Assembly: GCA_030590405.1 (NCBI GenBank)
Contig: JAUUYO010000142.1
Span: forward strand, 1-9,174
Source of the DNA: Kangiellaceae bacterium
GTDB lineage: Bacteria; Pseudomonadota; Gammaproteobacteria; Enterobacterales; Kangiellaceae
Reading direction: 5' to 3'
DNA: 9,174 nt
Part shown: in pieces, positions 1 through 5,552 of the stretch
Layout: each line of letters begins with the position of its first letter
Numbering within the stretch: position 1 is the first letter of the stretch
Translations under genes and position numbers: made by a program
The notes under the pieces: generated by a model
The model's input: only the letters and a program-made list of their open reading frames with translations
Database searches by the model: none
What the model was told of the DNA's origin: nothing

Positions 1-1069
1 CATATTGATGGCGGGCTTACAAGGGGCGGGTAAAACAACTTCGAGCGCAAAATTGGCGCGATACTTAATCGAACGTGAGAAAAAGTCTGTAATGTTAGTA
101 AGTGCTGACATTTATCGTCCAGCCGCGATCGAACAACTACAACGAGTGACCGAAGAAGTTGGCGCTTCCTTCTTCCCAAGTACTACCGAGCAAAAGCCCA
201 TCGATATCGCCAAAGCGGCGATCAAACAGGCCAAAAAAGAATTTGCCGACGTATTGATTGTTGATACCGCTGGCCGTTTAGCGATTGACGATAAAATGAT
301 GGATGAAATCAAGTCGTTACATAAAGCCATTTCACCAGCAGAAACTTTGTTTGTGGTGGACAGTATGACTGGCCAAGATGCCGCCAACACCGCCAAAGCC
401 TTTGATGAAGCTTTGCCATTAACAGGTGTTATATTGACTAAAGCTGATGGTGACGCGCGAGGCGGCGCGGCGCTTTCTATTAGGCATATTACCGGTAAAC
501 CGATTAAATTTATTGGGATGGGCGAAAAACTTGATGCGCTAGAACCTTTCCATCCAGAGCGGATCGCTTCGAGAATTTTGGGAATGGGGGATGTACTTTC
601 ATTAATCGAAGAAGTTGAAAGAACCGTCGATAAAGAAAAAGCAGAAAAACTCGCCAAAAAAGTATTAAAAGGAAAGGGCTTTGATCTGGAAGACTTTAGA
701 GAGCAATTAGTTCAAATGAAAAGTATGGGCGGGTTAACCGGAATGATGGATAAGCTTCCGGGAATGGGCAATGTGCCGCAAGCGGCTAAAGATCAACTCA
801 ATGACAAAGTTACCGTGCGGATGGAAGCGATTATTAACTCAATGACAGCCAAAGAAAAAGCTTTCCCGGAAATGATCAAAGGTTCAAGAAAACGAAGAAT
901 AGCCGGAGGTTCTGGGACTGAAATACAAGATGTTAATCGTATGCTGAAGCAATTTAAGCAAATGCAAAAAATGATGAAAAAAATGAAAGGCAAAGGCGGC
1001 ATGATGAAAATGATGCGGAGTATGAAAGGGATGATGCCACCAGGCGGCGGAATGCCCCCAATGGGGTAG
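1..1069 (+). CDS. ffh: Signal recognition particle protein Ffh (5' end missing)
   Basis: SRP54-type GTPase that, with 4.5S RNA, binds signal sequences of nascent inner-membrane proteins and delivers ribosomes to FtsY at the membrane. The frame is open from the first base. The visible 354 residues begin just before the P-loop GLQGAGKTT, so the N-domain (about 100 residues, compared with about 453 for the E. coli protein) lies outside the window; the Met codons at the left edge are internal. The remaining GTPase motifs are present: DTAGRL, TKADGD, and the GMGEKLDALEPF closing segment. The C-terminal M domain has the RNA-binding stretch SRKRRIAGGSGT followed by a Met/Lys-rich tail (MQKMMKKMKG, then KMMRSMKGMMPPGGG), typical of the signal-peptide groove and tail. 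It lies upstream of rpsP, as in many gammaproteobacteria. The family assignment is certain; only the start is unseen. Confidence 0.98.
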   Translation, partial: ILMAGLQGAGKTTSSAKLARYLIEREKKSVMLVSADIYRPAAIEQLQRVTEEVGASFFPSTTEQKPIDIAKAAIKQAKKEFADVLIVDTAGRLAIDDKMMDEIKSLHKAISPAETLFVVDSMTGQDAANTAKAFDEALPLTGVILTKADGDARGGAALSIRHITGKPIKFIGMGEKLDALEPFHPERIASRILGMGDVLSLIEEVERTVDKEKAEKLAKKVLKGKGFDLEDFREQLVQMKSMGGLTGMMDKLPGMGNVPQAAKDQLNDKVTVRMEAIINSMTAKEKAFPEMIKGSRKRRIAGGSGTEIQDVNRMLKQFKQMQKMMKKMKGKGGMMKMMRSMKGMMPPGGGMPPMG

Positions 1070-1266
1070 GGGAATCATAAAGGCTTCTCAACTTTATTCC
1101 TGAGTCTTAGAGCGTTTAAAAATAAAAATGACTACTTTTAGCGGTAATCTGGACCGTTACTCGGTCAATTATTGGTATTTTGAATTGTTACAAGTGCAGT
1201 AAATATGGAAATATGAGCTTTTGAGCAAAAAAACACAAAAAATAGCCAAATTAACCCTAAAAAAGG

Positions 1267-1295
1267 TTTCCAAACGGCGCATTTAGCGATAAAAT
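1267..1295 (+). promoter_or_regulatory. Promoter of the rpsP-rimM-trmD-rplS operon
   Basis: The -35 TTTCCA (1267-1272) and -10 TAAAAT (1290-1295) are separated by exactly 17 bases. The -10 runs directly into a GC-rich discriminator, GCGCGTCC. Such discriminators are characteristic of stable-RNA and ribosomal-protein promoters under stringent (ppGpp/DksA) control; that regulation is inferred here. A perfect 8-base inverted repeat, GCGCATTT (1277-1284) and AAATGCGC (1292-1299), covers the spacer, -10 and discriminator. Transcription would start near 1302, giving a leader of roughly 118 nt. Confidence 0.65.
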
Positions 1296-1325
1296 GCGCG
1301 TCCTTTGTGCTCTGAGCGAAAGTTC

Positions 1326-1373
1326 ACTGGCCAAAAAGGGTCAGTCAGCGTCTCTAATTAGTTAAAAAGACGC
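1326..1373 (+). promoter_or_regulatory. Two hairpins in the rpsP mRNA leader
   Basis: The first hairpin pairs ACTGGCC (1326-1332) with GGTCAGT (1339-1345), seven pairs including one G-U, around a 6-base loop. The second pairs GCGTCT (1348-1353) with AGACGC (1368-1373), six perfect pairs around a 14-base AU-rich loop. They stand back to back, about 30 bases before the rpsP Shine-Dalgarno sequence. They could be an autoregulatory binding site for a ribosomal protein or just leader structure. No known family is recognised. Confidence 0.35.
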
Positions 1374-1420
1374 ATAACTTTACAGACATCAATACCAAGA
1401 ATTTAGAGGATATACAACGC

Positions 1421-1666
1421 ATGGTTACCATTCGTTTAGCTCGCGGTGGCTCAAAAAAACGCCCATTTTATCATATGGTTGTTACCGATAAGCGAAATGC
1501 CCGTGATGGTCGTTTTATCGAAAGAGTTGGTTTCTTTAACCCTGTTGCAACTGGTCAGGAAGAGCGCATTCGTGTTGATAACGCTCGTGTTGATCATTGG
1601 ATTGGTCAAGGCGCTCAAATGAGTGACCGCGTTAAGAAACTAATAAAAGATCATAAAGCCGCTTAA
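1421..1666 (+). CDS. rpsP: 30S ribosomal protein S16
   Basis: Small-subunit ribosomal protein S16, which binds 16S rRNA early in 30S assembly. The product is 81 residues, matching the family (82 in E. coli). It opens with the diagnostic MVTIRLARGGSKKRPFYHMVV and contains DKRNARDGRFIERVGFFNP and the later VDHWIGQGAQMSDRVKKLI segment. The start is supported by AGAGGA (1405-1410), 10 bases upstream of the ATG. It is first in an operon with rimM 17 bases downstream, and the promoter and leader hairpins lie just upstream. The sequence is full-length with no anomaly. Confidence 0.98.
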   Translation: MVTIRLARGGSKKRPFYHMVVTDKRNARDGRFIERVGFFNPVATGQEERIRVDNARVDHWIGQGAQMSDRVKKLIKDHKAA

Positions 1667-1683
1667 TTTTTAAGTCGTTTAGA

Positions 1684-2229
1684 ATGAATACTTTAGCTCC
1701 GGTAAATAAACCGATTATTATCGGTCAGATTTCCGGAGTTTTTGGTGTACATGGTTGGGTAAAGATTTTTTCCCACACCGAGCCAAGAAATAATATTCTT
1801 GAGTACACACCCTGGTTGATCAAGAAGAAAGATGGCTGGCAGTCAGTCCCTTTTATAAAAGGTCGCAAACAGGGCAAAACGATTGTCGCTCAATTAAAGG
1901 GTGTTGATGACCCCGATATGGCACATGCTCTAATTGGCTGTGATATCGCAATCGATGAAAGTCAGTTAAAAAAATTAGCAGAAGATGATTTTTATTGGAG
2001 AGAGTTGCAGGGCTTGAAAGTGATTGACCTTGCAGGAGTGCCTTTAGGAAAAATTTCTTCGATGATGGCCACTGGCGCAAATGATGTGATTGTGGTTAAG
2101 CTTGATGCTGAAATAGCACAAGCAAAGAAAGTAAAAGAAATATTGATCCCCTATATTGATAGTGTGGTCAAAAAGATCGATCTTGAGGAAGGATTGATTG
2201 AGGTTGATTGGGATGAAGATTTCGATTAA
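1684..2229 (+). CDS. rimM: Ribosome maturation factor RimM
   Basis: RimM is a 16S rRNA processing factor that binds S19 and helps mature the 30S head. At 181 residues it has the expected two-domain layout. The N-terminal RimM barrel contains IIIGQISGVFGVHGWVKIFS (about residues 11-30). The C-terminal PRC-barrel starts near DDFYWRELQGLKV and includes GANDVIVVKL and ILIPYIDSVV, ending in the typical acidic VDWDEDF. It starts 17 bases after rpsP. No strong Shine-Dalgarno is visible in that gap, so translation probably depends on coupling to rpsP. Its 3' end overlaps the trmD start by 17 bases and supplies the trmD ribosome-binding site. Confidence 0.96.
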   Translation: MNTLAPVNKPIIIGQISGVFGVHGWVKIFSHTEPRNNILEYTPWLIKKKDGWQSVPFIKGRKQGKTIVAQLKGVDDPDMAHALIGCDIAIDESQLKKLAEDDFYWRELQGLKVIDLAGVPLGKISSMMATGANDVIVVKLDAEIAQAKKVKEILIPYIDSVVKKIDLEEGLIEVDWDEDFD

Positions 2230-3085
2230 AGAACAGCAAAATGACAACAACTGCGCCATTCGTTTTAGTTCGATTAGTTTATTTCCAGAAATGTTTAAAG
2301 CGATCAGCGACTATGGAGTGGTTGGTCGAGCGGTAAAAGCTAATAAAATAGCACTGGATTGTATAAATCCAAGAGATTTTACTCAGGACAGGCATAGAAC
2401 CGTTGACGACCGACCTTATGGTGGTGGTCCGGGCATGTTGATGAAAATTGAGCCTTTGCAACAAGCGATACAGGCGGCTAAGACAAGTCGTTCTGATGCT
2501 TCAGGCTCTAACATTTCAGATTCTGATGTTTCAGATTCTGATGTTTCAGATTCAAATGTTTCAGGCTCTGATATTTCAAGTGCCGCGAAGGTCATTTACC
2601 TTTCGCCTCAGGGAAAAAAGTTAGACCATGCATTGGTTAAGCAACTGAGCCAGGAGCAACACTTAATTTTGTTGTCGGGACGGTACGAAGGCATCGACCA
2701 GCGGCTAATCGACCAACAGGTTGATATGGAAATATCGCTTGGAGATTTTGTTTTAAGTGGTGGAGAGCTTGCCGCGATGGTTTTAATTGATTCGATAACT
2801 CGATTATTGCCAAAAGTTTTGGGGCATAGTGATTCCGCGATAGAAGACTCATTTGAAGATGGTCTACTGGATCATCCTCATTATACTCGGCCTGAAGTTT
2901 ATCAGGATTTGAATGTGCCACCAGTACTTTTAAGCGGTGACCATCACGCCATCGAAAAATGGCGATTGCAGCAACGGCTTGGTAAAACCTGGTTAAAACG
3001 ACCTGACTTACTGACTAAGAAAAATTTAACCACTAGTGAACAAAGTTTACTGGATGAGTTTAAAAGCGCTTATAAAGCGAATTAA
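2213..3085 (+). CDS. trmD: tRNA (guanine37-N1)-methyltransferase TrmD with a repeat insertion
   Basis: TrmD is an essential SPOUT-class enzyme that uses S-adenosylmethionine to make m1G37 in tRNAs and so prevents +1 frameshifting. Visible family blocks: ISLFPEMFKAI (residues 21-31), DDRPYGGGPGM (65-75), the trefoil-knot SAM-binding segments VIYLSPQGKK (127-136) and LSGRYEGID (154-162), LGDFVLSGGE (176-185) with the conserved Asp178 (Asp169 in E. coli), and LLDHPHYTRPE. The ATG at 2213 is chosen because GAGG (2200-2203) lies 9 bases upstream. TTG codons at 2198 and 2204 would also be in frame, but nothing better is found downstream before the conserved core. The product is 290 residues against about 255 in E. 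coli. The excess is an N-terminal extension of roughly 15 residues plus a Ser/Asp-rich pentapeptide tract (94-123) just before the knot. Catalytic motifs are intact, so I expect an active enzyme. Confidence 0.96.
   Translation: MKISIKEQQNDNNCAIRFSSISLFPEMFKAISDYGVVGRAVKANKIALDCINPRDFTQDRHRTVDDRPYGGGPGMLMKIEPLQQAIQAAKTSRSDASGSNISDSDVSDSDVSDSNVSGSDISSAAKVIYLSPQGKKLDHALVKQLSQEQHLILLSGRYEGIDQRLIDQQVDMEISLGDFVLSGGELAAMVLIDSITRLLPKVLGHSDSAIEDSFEDGLLDHPHYTRPEVYQDLNVPPVLLSGDHHAIEKWRLQQRLGKTWLKRPDLLTKKNLTTSEQSLLDEFKSAYKAN
2492..2581 (+). repeat. In-frame 15-base minisatellite in trmD (six units)
   Basis: Six consecutive 15-base units have the consensus TCTGATGTTTCAGAT. The third and fourth (2522-2536, 2537-2551) are identical, and the others differ by one to four bases. 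They encode SDASG, SNISD, SDVSD, SDVSD, SNVSG and SDISS, that is, Ser-(Asp/Asn)-aliphatic-Ser-(Asp/Gly). The tract replaces the short loop that in E. coli TrmD links the helix ending in AAK to the strand before YLSPQG. The unit length keeps the frame for any copy number. Confidence 0.95.
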
Positions 3086-3149
3086 TAATTAACATTTTCA
3101 TTTAAAAATTTTGAAGTTTAAAAATTGGTTTAAAACCTAGGAGAGAAGC

Positions 3150-3512
3150 ATGAGTAAGTTAATTGATATGCTGGACCAGGAACAAATGACTAAAGAAATC
3201 CCTGAGTTTGCTCCAGGTGATACAGTTATTGTTCAAGTGAAAGTAAAAGAAGGTGAAAGAGAGCGTTTACAGGCGTTTGAAGGTGTTGTTCTTGCAATAA
3301 GAAACCGCGGTATTAACTCTGCATTTACGGTAAGAAAAATTTCTTATGGTGAAGGCGTTGAACGTGTTTTCCAAACTTACAGCACAATGATCGATAGCAT
3401 TACTGTAAAAAGGCGCGGTGATGTTCGTCAAGCTAAATTGTATTACTTGCGTGAATTAAGCGGCAAATCAGCTCGTATCAAAGAAAAGCTTGATATTAAA
3501 AAGAAAAAATAA
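3150..3512 (+). CDS. rplS: 50S ribosomal protein L19
   Basis: Large-subunit ribosomal protein L19, located at the 30S-50S interface. The product is 120 residues (family about 115). It shows the standard FAPGDTVIVQVKVKEGERER, RLQAFEGVVLAIRNRGINSAFTVRKIS and GEGVERVFQTYS segments, then RRGDVRQAKLYYLRELSGKSARIKEKL with a Lys-rich end. A strong Shine-Dalgarno, AGGAGA (3139-3144), lies 5 bases before the ATG. It is the last gene of the rpsP operon, 64 AT-rich bases after trmD; that gap contains TTTAAAAATT twice. A rho-independent terminator follows 25 bases after the stop. Confidence 0.98.
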   Translation: MSKLIDMLDQEQMTKEIPEFAPGDTVIVQVKVKEGERERLQAFEGVVLAIRNRGINSAFTVRKISYGEGVERVFQTYSTMIDSITVKRRGDVRQAKLYYLRELSGKSARIKEKLDIKKKK

Positions 3513-3537
3513 TTTTCTTTTTAATCAGCAATCCAAT

Positions 3538-3566
3538 AAAAGGCCGGTAGCGATACCGGCCTTTTT
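3538..3566 (+). terminator. Rho-independent terminator of the rpsP operon
   Basis: This is a perfect 12-bp stem, AAAAGGCCGGTA (3538-3549) with TACCGGCCTTTT (3554-3565), around a GCGA tetraloop and running into five T residues. The four A-T pairs at the base mean it could also work on the opposite strand. Confidence 0.95.
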
Positions 3567-3649
3567 GCGTTCAGAGATGGACCAAACGGTTATAAAGGTC
3601 TATCACGAAGAGGTGTTTCCTTATAGATATCAATATTTTAGCGATTCTC

Positions 3650-3658
3650 TGCTATACT
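3650..3658 (+). promoter_or_regulatory. Extended -10 promoter for the 3724 gene
   Basis: TGCTATACT is an extended -10 element (TG-N-TATACT), here the only good promoter element between the rplS terminator and the next start codon. No convincing -35 is seen 17 bases upstream, which is tolerated with an extended -10. Transcription would begin near 3665, about 60 bases before the ATG at 3724. Confidence 0.45.
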
Positions 3659-3723
3659 TTGAACAATACAAAAAATTAAATTTCTAGCTAAATTGGTTGT
3701 AAGGCCAATAAAATGGCAAAAAT

Positions 3724-4209
3724 ATGTTAAAACTAGATGATTTTTTTGGGGTAATACTTGAAGAAGAGCGGTCGGATATATCGACCTTTTTGTCAGTCGT
3801 TAACATTGATGATGAAATTAATAAAACCAGGTTAGTAAAAAAATTATCATCAAGCAATGGCTCAAGCTCTCTAATTGTTAGCGTTGCTCGGCGGCAACAA
3901 TTTATTAAAATGATAAAACCTCTGGTTAATGAAGATATGTTGGAATACGATGCTCGTTATTACAGCAAAGAAATTAATACTTCATCGCAACATGACAGGC
4001 GTTATGGTGCGGAAGACAAGCTATTGCAAATCGCACTAATCATCGCATCAACTAAAAGCATTAAAACATTAGAGAACGAGCCAAATATCATTAATGTCAA
4101 ACAATTGAGAGAGGCGGTTTTTCTGGAGGCTCGTTTTGATCGATTGTGGGAAATTCTTAGTCAGGAAACACATCACATCGTAAAAGCTTTCCGTAAAGGC
4201 AAAAAATAA
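3724..4209 (+). CDS. Hypothetical protein, 161 aa, cytoplasmic
   Basis: I do not recognise this protein. The 161 residues have no signal peptide or membrane segment and look soluble and mostly helical. The first 35 residues are acidic (LDDFFGVILEEERSD), the middle has a low-complexity serine patch (KKLSSSNGSSSLIVSV, about 40-55), and the end is basic (VKAFRKGKK). The segment from about residue 95 to 155 reads as continuous amphipathic helix (EDKLLQIALIIAS, then LREAVFLEARFDRLWEILSQ). The ATG at 3724 is the first in the frame, but it lacks a clear Shine-Dalgarno, so the start is uncertain. It is flanked by the rplS terminator and a long gap, so it is probably monocistronic from the promoter near 3653. 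The uninterrupted length in AT-rich DNA and the protein-like composition support a real gene, perhaps lineage-restricted. Confidence 0.65.
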   Translation: MLKLDDFFGVILEEERSDISTFLSVVNIDDEINKTRLVKKLSSSNGSSSLIVSVARRQQFIKMIKPLVNEDMLEYDARYYSKEINTSSQHDRRYGAEDKLLQIALIIASTKSIKTLENEPNIINVKQLREAVFLEARFDRLWEILSQETHHIVKAFRKGKK

Positions 4210-4247
4210 CTTATTCTTAGACAGTCAGTTGTCGAGAAAATTAAGCC

Positions 4248-4283
4248 AAAAAAAACCCGGACAGATTGGCAGATCAGGCCGGG
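4248..4283 (-). terminator. Rho-independent terminator reading leftward
   Basis: On the minus strand CCCGG (4283-4279) pairs with CCGGG (4260-4256). Inside, after a symmetric 3x3 internal loop, GAT pairs with ATC around a 6-base loop. A run of eight T (4255-4248) follows immediately. On the plus strand there is no T-run, so the signal works leftward only. No accepted minus-strand gene lies to its right, so the transcript it ends is unknown. Confidence 0.55.
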
Positions 4284-4394
4284 GCAGGTTCCATGACAAG
4301 GAAAAACCTTAAAGTACTGGAAAATATTCTTTGCTTATAACTATGACGCATAAATCGGCAAAAAGTTTTATACAAATTACAAAATATTATTTTT

Positions 4395-4520
4395 ATGTAT
4401 AAAAAGTTGAGACATTGGAGGAGTATAGAACACACCGTAGATTTGGCTTGGCTTGAAGGTGATTTAATAAATATCAATTATTACAACGAGTTAAGTTGTT
4501 TATTTAATAAAACACTTTAG
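4395..4520 (+). CDS. Possible 41-residue small ORF (doubtful)
   Basis: ATG at 4395 to TAG at 4518-4520. The peptide includes KKLRHWRSIEHTVDLAWLEG and a Tyr/Asn-rich end, and its residue mix looks more protein-like than most chance frames here. The same frame is open upstream to 4347, so about 58 codons are stop-free. No Shine-Dalgarno precedes the ATG; a GGAGGAG (4417-4423) lies inside the frame but has no ATG at a useful distance. It may be a small protein, a remnant of a decayed gene or chance. Confidence 0.2.
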   Translation: MYKKLRHWRSIEHTVDLAWLEGDLININYYNELSCLFNKTL

Positions 4521-4723
4521 AGTTTGCAGGGTTTTGTGATTAAAATAATAGCCATAAGATCTAATAATTCTAACTAATGTCATTTGATTTTTCTTATGAA
4601 CCGCAAAAAGCACTTTGTCTGGTTCTAGCTCAAAGTTTTCTGGAATAGACTAATATATCCCGAGTTCAGGTTAAATAGCTGAAAAGTATAGCTTAAAATT
4701 GCTTCTCTTGGATACACCTTCTA

Positions 4724-4751
4724 TTCTCAGATAGCTTCTCAGTGGTATCAT
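4724..4751 (+). promoter_or_regulatory. Putative trmJ-cysE-iscS promoter
   Basis: An extended -10 TGGTATCAT (hexamer 4746-4751) is preceded at 16 bases by a weak -35-like TTCTCA (4724-4729). The heptamer TTCTCAG occurs twice, at 4724-4730 and 4736-4742, 12 bases apart, which could be an operator or chance. The start site would be near 4758, giving a leader of about 30 bases. Confidence 0.35.
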
Positions 4752-4787
4752 ACATTTATTCTGATTTTAGTCTGAAATAGTTTGAAT

Positions 4788-5516
4788 ATGCTCGACCAAA
4801 TTAAAATAGTTCTTTCGCATACCACTCATCCGGGAAATATTGGAGCCACGGCTCGGGCGATGAAAGTCATGGGGCTGTCGAAGTTAGCATTGGTTAATCC
4901 GGCCAGGTATCCGAGTGCCGAAGCAACCGAAAGAGCCTCCAAAGCTGCTGATATTCTTTCCAACGCCGTGGTTTACGAAGACATCCACCAAGCGATCGCG
5001 GAGTGTCGGTTAATTGTTGGTGCCAGTGTGCGTACACGCAGTTTGCCCAGTCGACTGGTGACGCCGCGAGAACTGGCCACAATTGTTGAAGAAAACCTGG
5101 ACAATATCCCGATTGCTATTTTATTTGGTACTGAGAATTCAGGTTTAACCAACGATGAGTTACATCTTTGTCATTACCAGGTTTATATCCCAACCAATCC
5201 TGACTATTCATCTTTGAATTTAGCTTCAGCAGTTCAATTGATTAGTTATGAAATGAGATTGGCATTTTCTGAAATGCAACAATTACCCGAGCAAAGGGTC
5301 ATTACTAACGAACAAAGAATTTCCAGAGAACAACTAGAGGGATTGTTGGCCCATTTTGAAAAAGTGATGGGGGAGACTGGTTACTTAAACACTGATCATC
5401 GCAAGCAAATTGATAACCGAATGAGCCGTCTTTTAAGTAAAGCACAAATAACCGAAAGTGAAAATAGAGTGCTAAGAGGGTTCCTTTCTTCGATAGAAAA
5501 TTCTTTAAGTCGATAA
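4788..5516 (+). CDS. trmJ: tRNA (cytidine/uridine-2'-O-)-methyltransferase TrmJ
   Basis: SPOUT-class enzyme that 2'-O-methylates position 32 of certain tRNAs using S-adenosylmethionine. Starting at ATG 4788 (an in-frame TTG lies 6 bases earlier) it is 242 residues, close to the E. coli protein, whose N-terminus MLQNIRIVL aligns directly with MLDQIKIVL here. Motifs: SHTTHPGNIGATARAMKVMG (10-29), GASVRTRSLPSR (78-89), LFGTENSGLTNDEL (112-125) and IPTNPDYSSLNLASAV (134-149); the last two form the SAM-binding knot. The C-terminal region resembles the TrmJ dimerisation extension and ends with LRGFLSSIE. It is followed by cysE after 36 bases. trmJ-cysE ahead of the isc genes is a known arrangement in gammaproteobacteria such as Azotobacter. 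Intact. Confidence 0.95.
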   Translation: MLDQIKIVLSHTTHPGNIGATARAMKVMGLSKLALVNPARYPSAEATERASKAADILSNAVVYEDIHQAIAECRLIVGASVRTRSLPSRLVTPRELATIVEENLDNIPIAILFGTENSGLTNDELHLCHYQVYIPTNPDYSSLNLASAVQLISYEMRLAFSEMQQLPEQRVITNEQRISREQLEGLLAHFEKVMGETGYLNTDHRKQIDNRMSRLLSKAQITESENRVLRGFLSSIENSLSR

Positions 5517-5552
5517 GCCATTTTACTTTACTGATCAGGCAGAACAAATAAT

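Larger units (their letters stand above)
1070..1420. other. ffh-rpsP intergenic region
   Basis: This is a 351-base gap. The right third holds the rpsP promoter and structured leader, listed separately. The left part (1070-1266) is AT-rich. It contains a short perfect hairpin, GACCG (1152-1156) with CGGTC (1162-1166), but no T-run follows it, so I do not call a terminator for ffh. I see no ORF or RNA gene in it. Confidence 0.6.
4210..4787. other. Gene-poor gap between the hypothetical gene and trmJ
   Basis: These are 578 AT-rich bases with no convincing protein gene. Contents seen: a terminator facing the minus strand (4248-4283), a doubtful 41-codon plus-strand ORF (4395-4520), a hairpin pairing GAACC (4598-4602) with GGTTC (4621-4625), and the probable trmJ promoter at the right end. 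A minus-strand frame of 67 codons (4274-4477) has no ribosome-binding site I can defend, and its end runs into the terminator stem. The region may hold a small RNA, or decayed sequence. Confidence 0.5.

Noticed and set aside
112..657. 181-codon minus-strand frame inside ffh
   Set aside because: It is the shadow of a strongly conserved coding sequence, and its Ser/Ala/Ile-rich content is typical of antisense frames.
1152..1166. GACCG/CGGTC hairpin after ffh as a terminator
   Set aside because: The stem is only 5 bp and is not followed by a T-run.
2492..2581. Short regular repeats as a CRISPR array
   Set aside because: The units are 15 bases, contiguous without spacers and in frame within trmD, so this is a coding minisatellite.
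3490..3687. 65-codon plus-strand frame after rplS
   Set aside because: It overlaps the rplS end, runs straight through the strong terminator hairpin and has no proper start or ribosome-binding site.
4274..4477. 67-codon minus-strand frame in the gap
   Set aside because: It has low-complexity, Phe/Ile/Cys-rich content typical of reverse AT-rich DNA and no ribosome-binding site, and it ends inside the terminator stem. It is kept only as a possibility within the minus-strand transcript finding.
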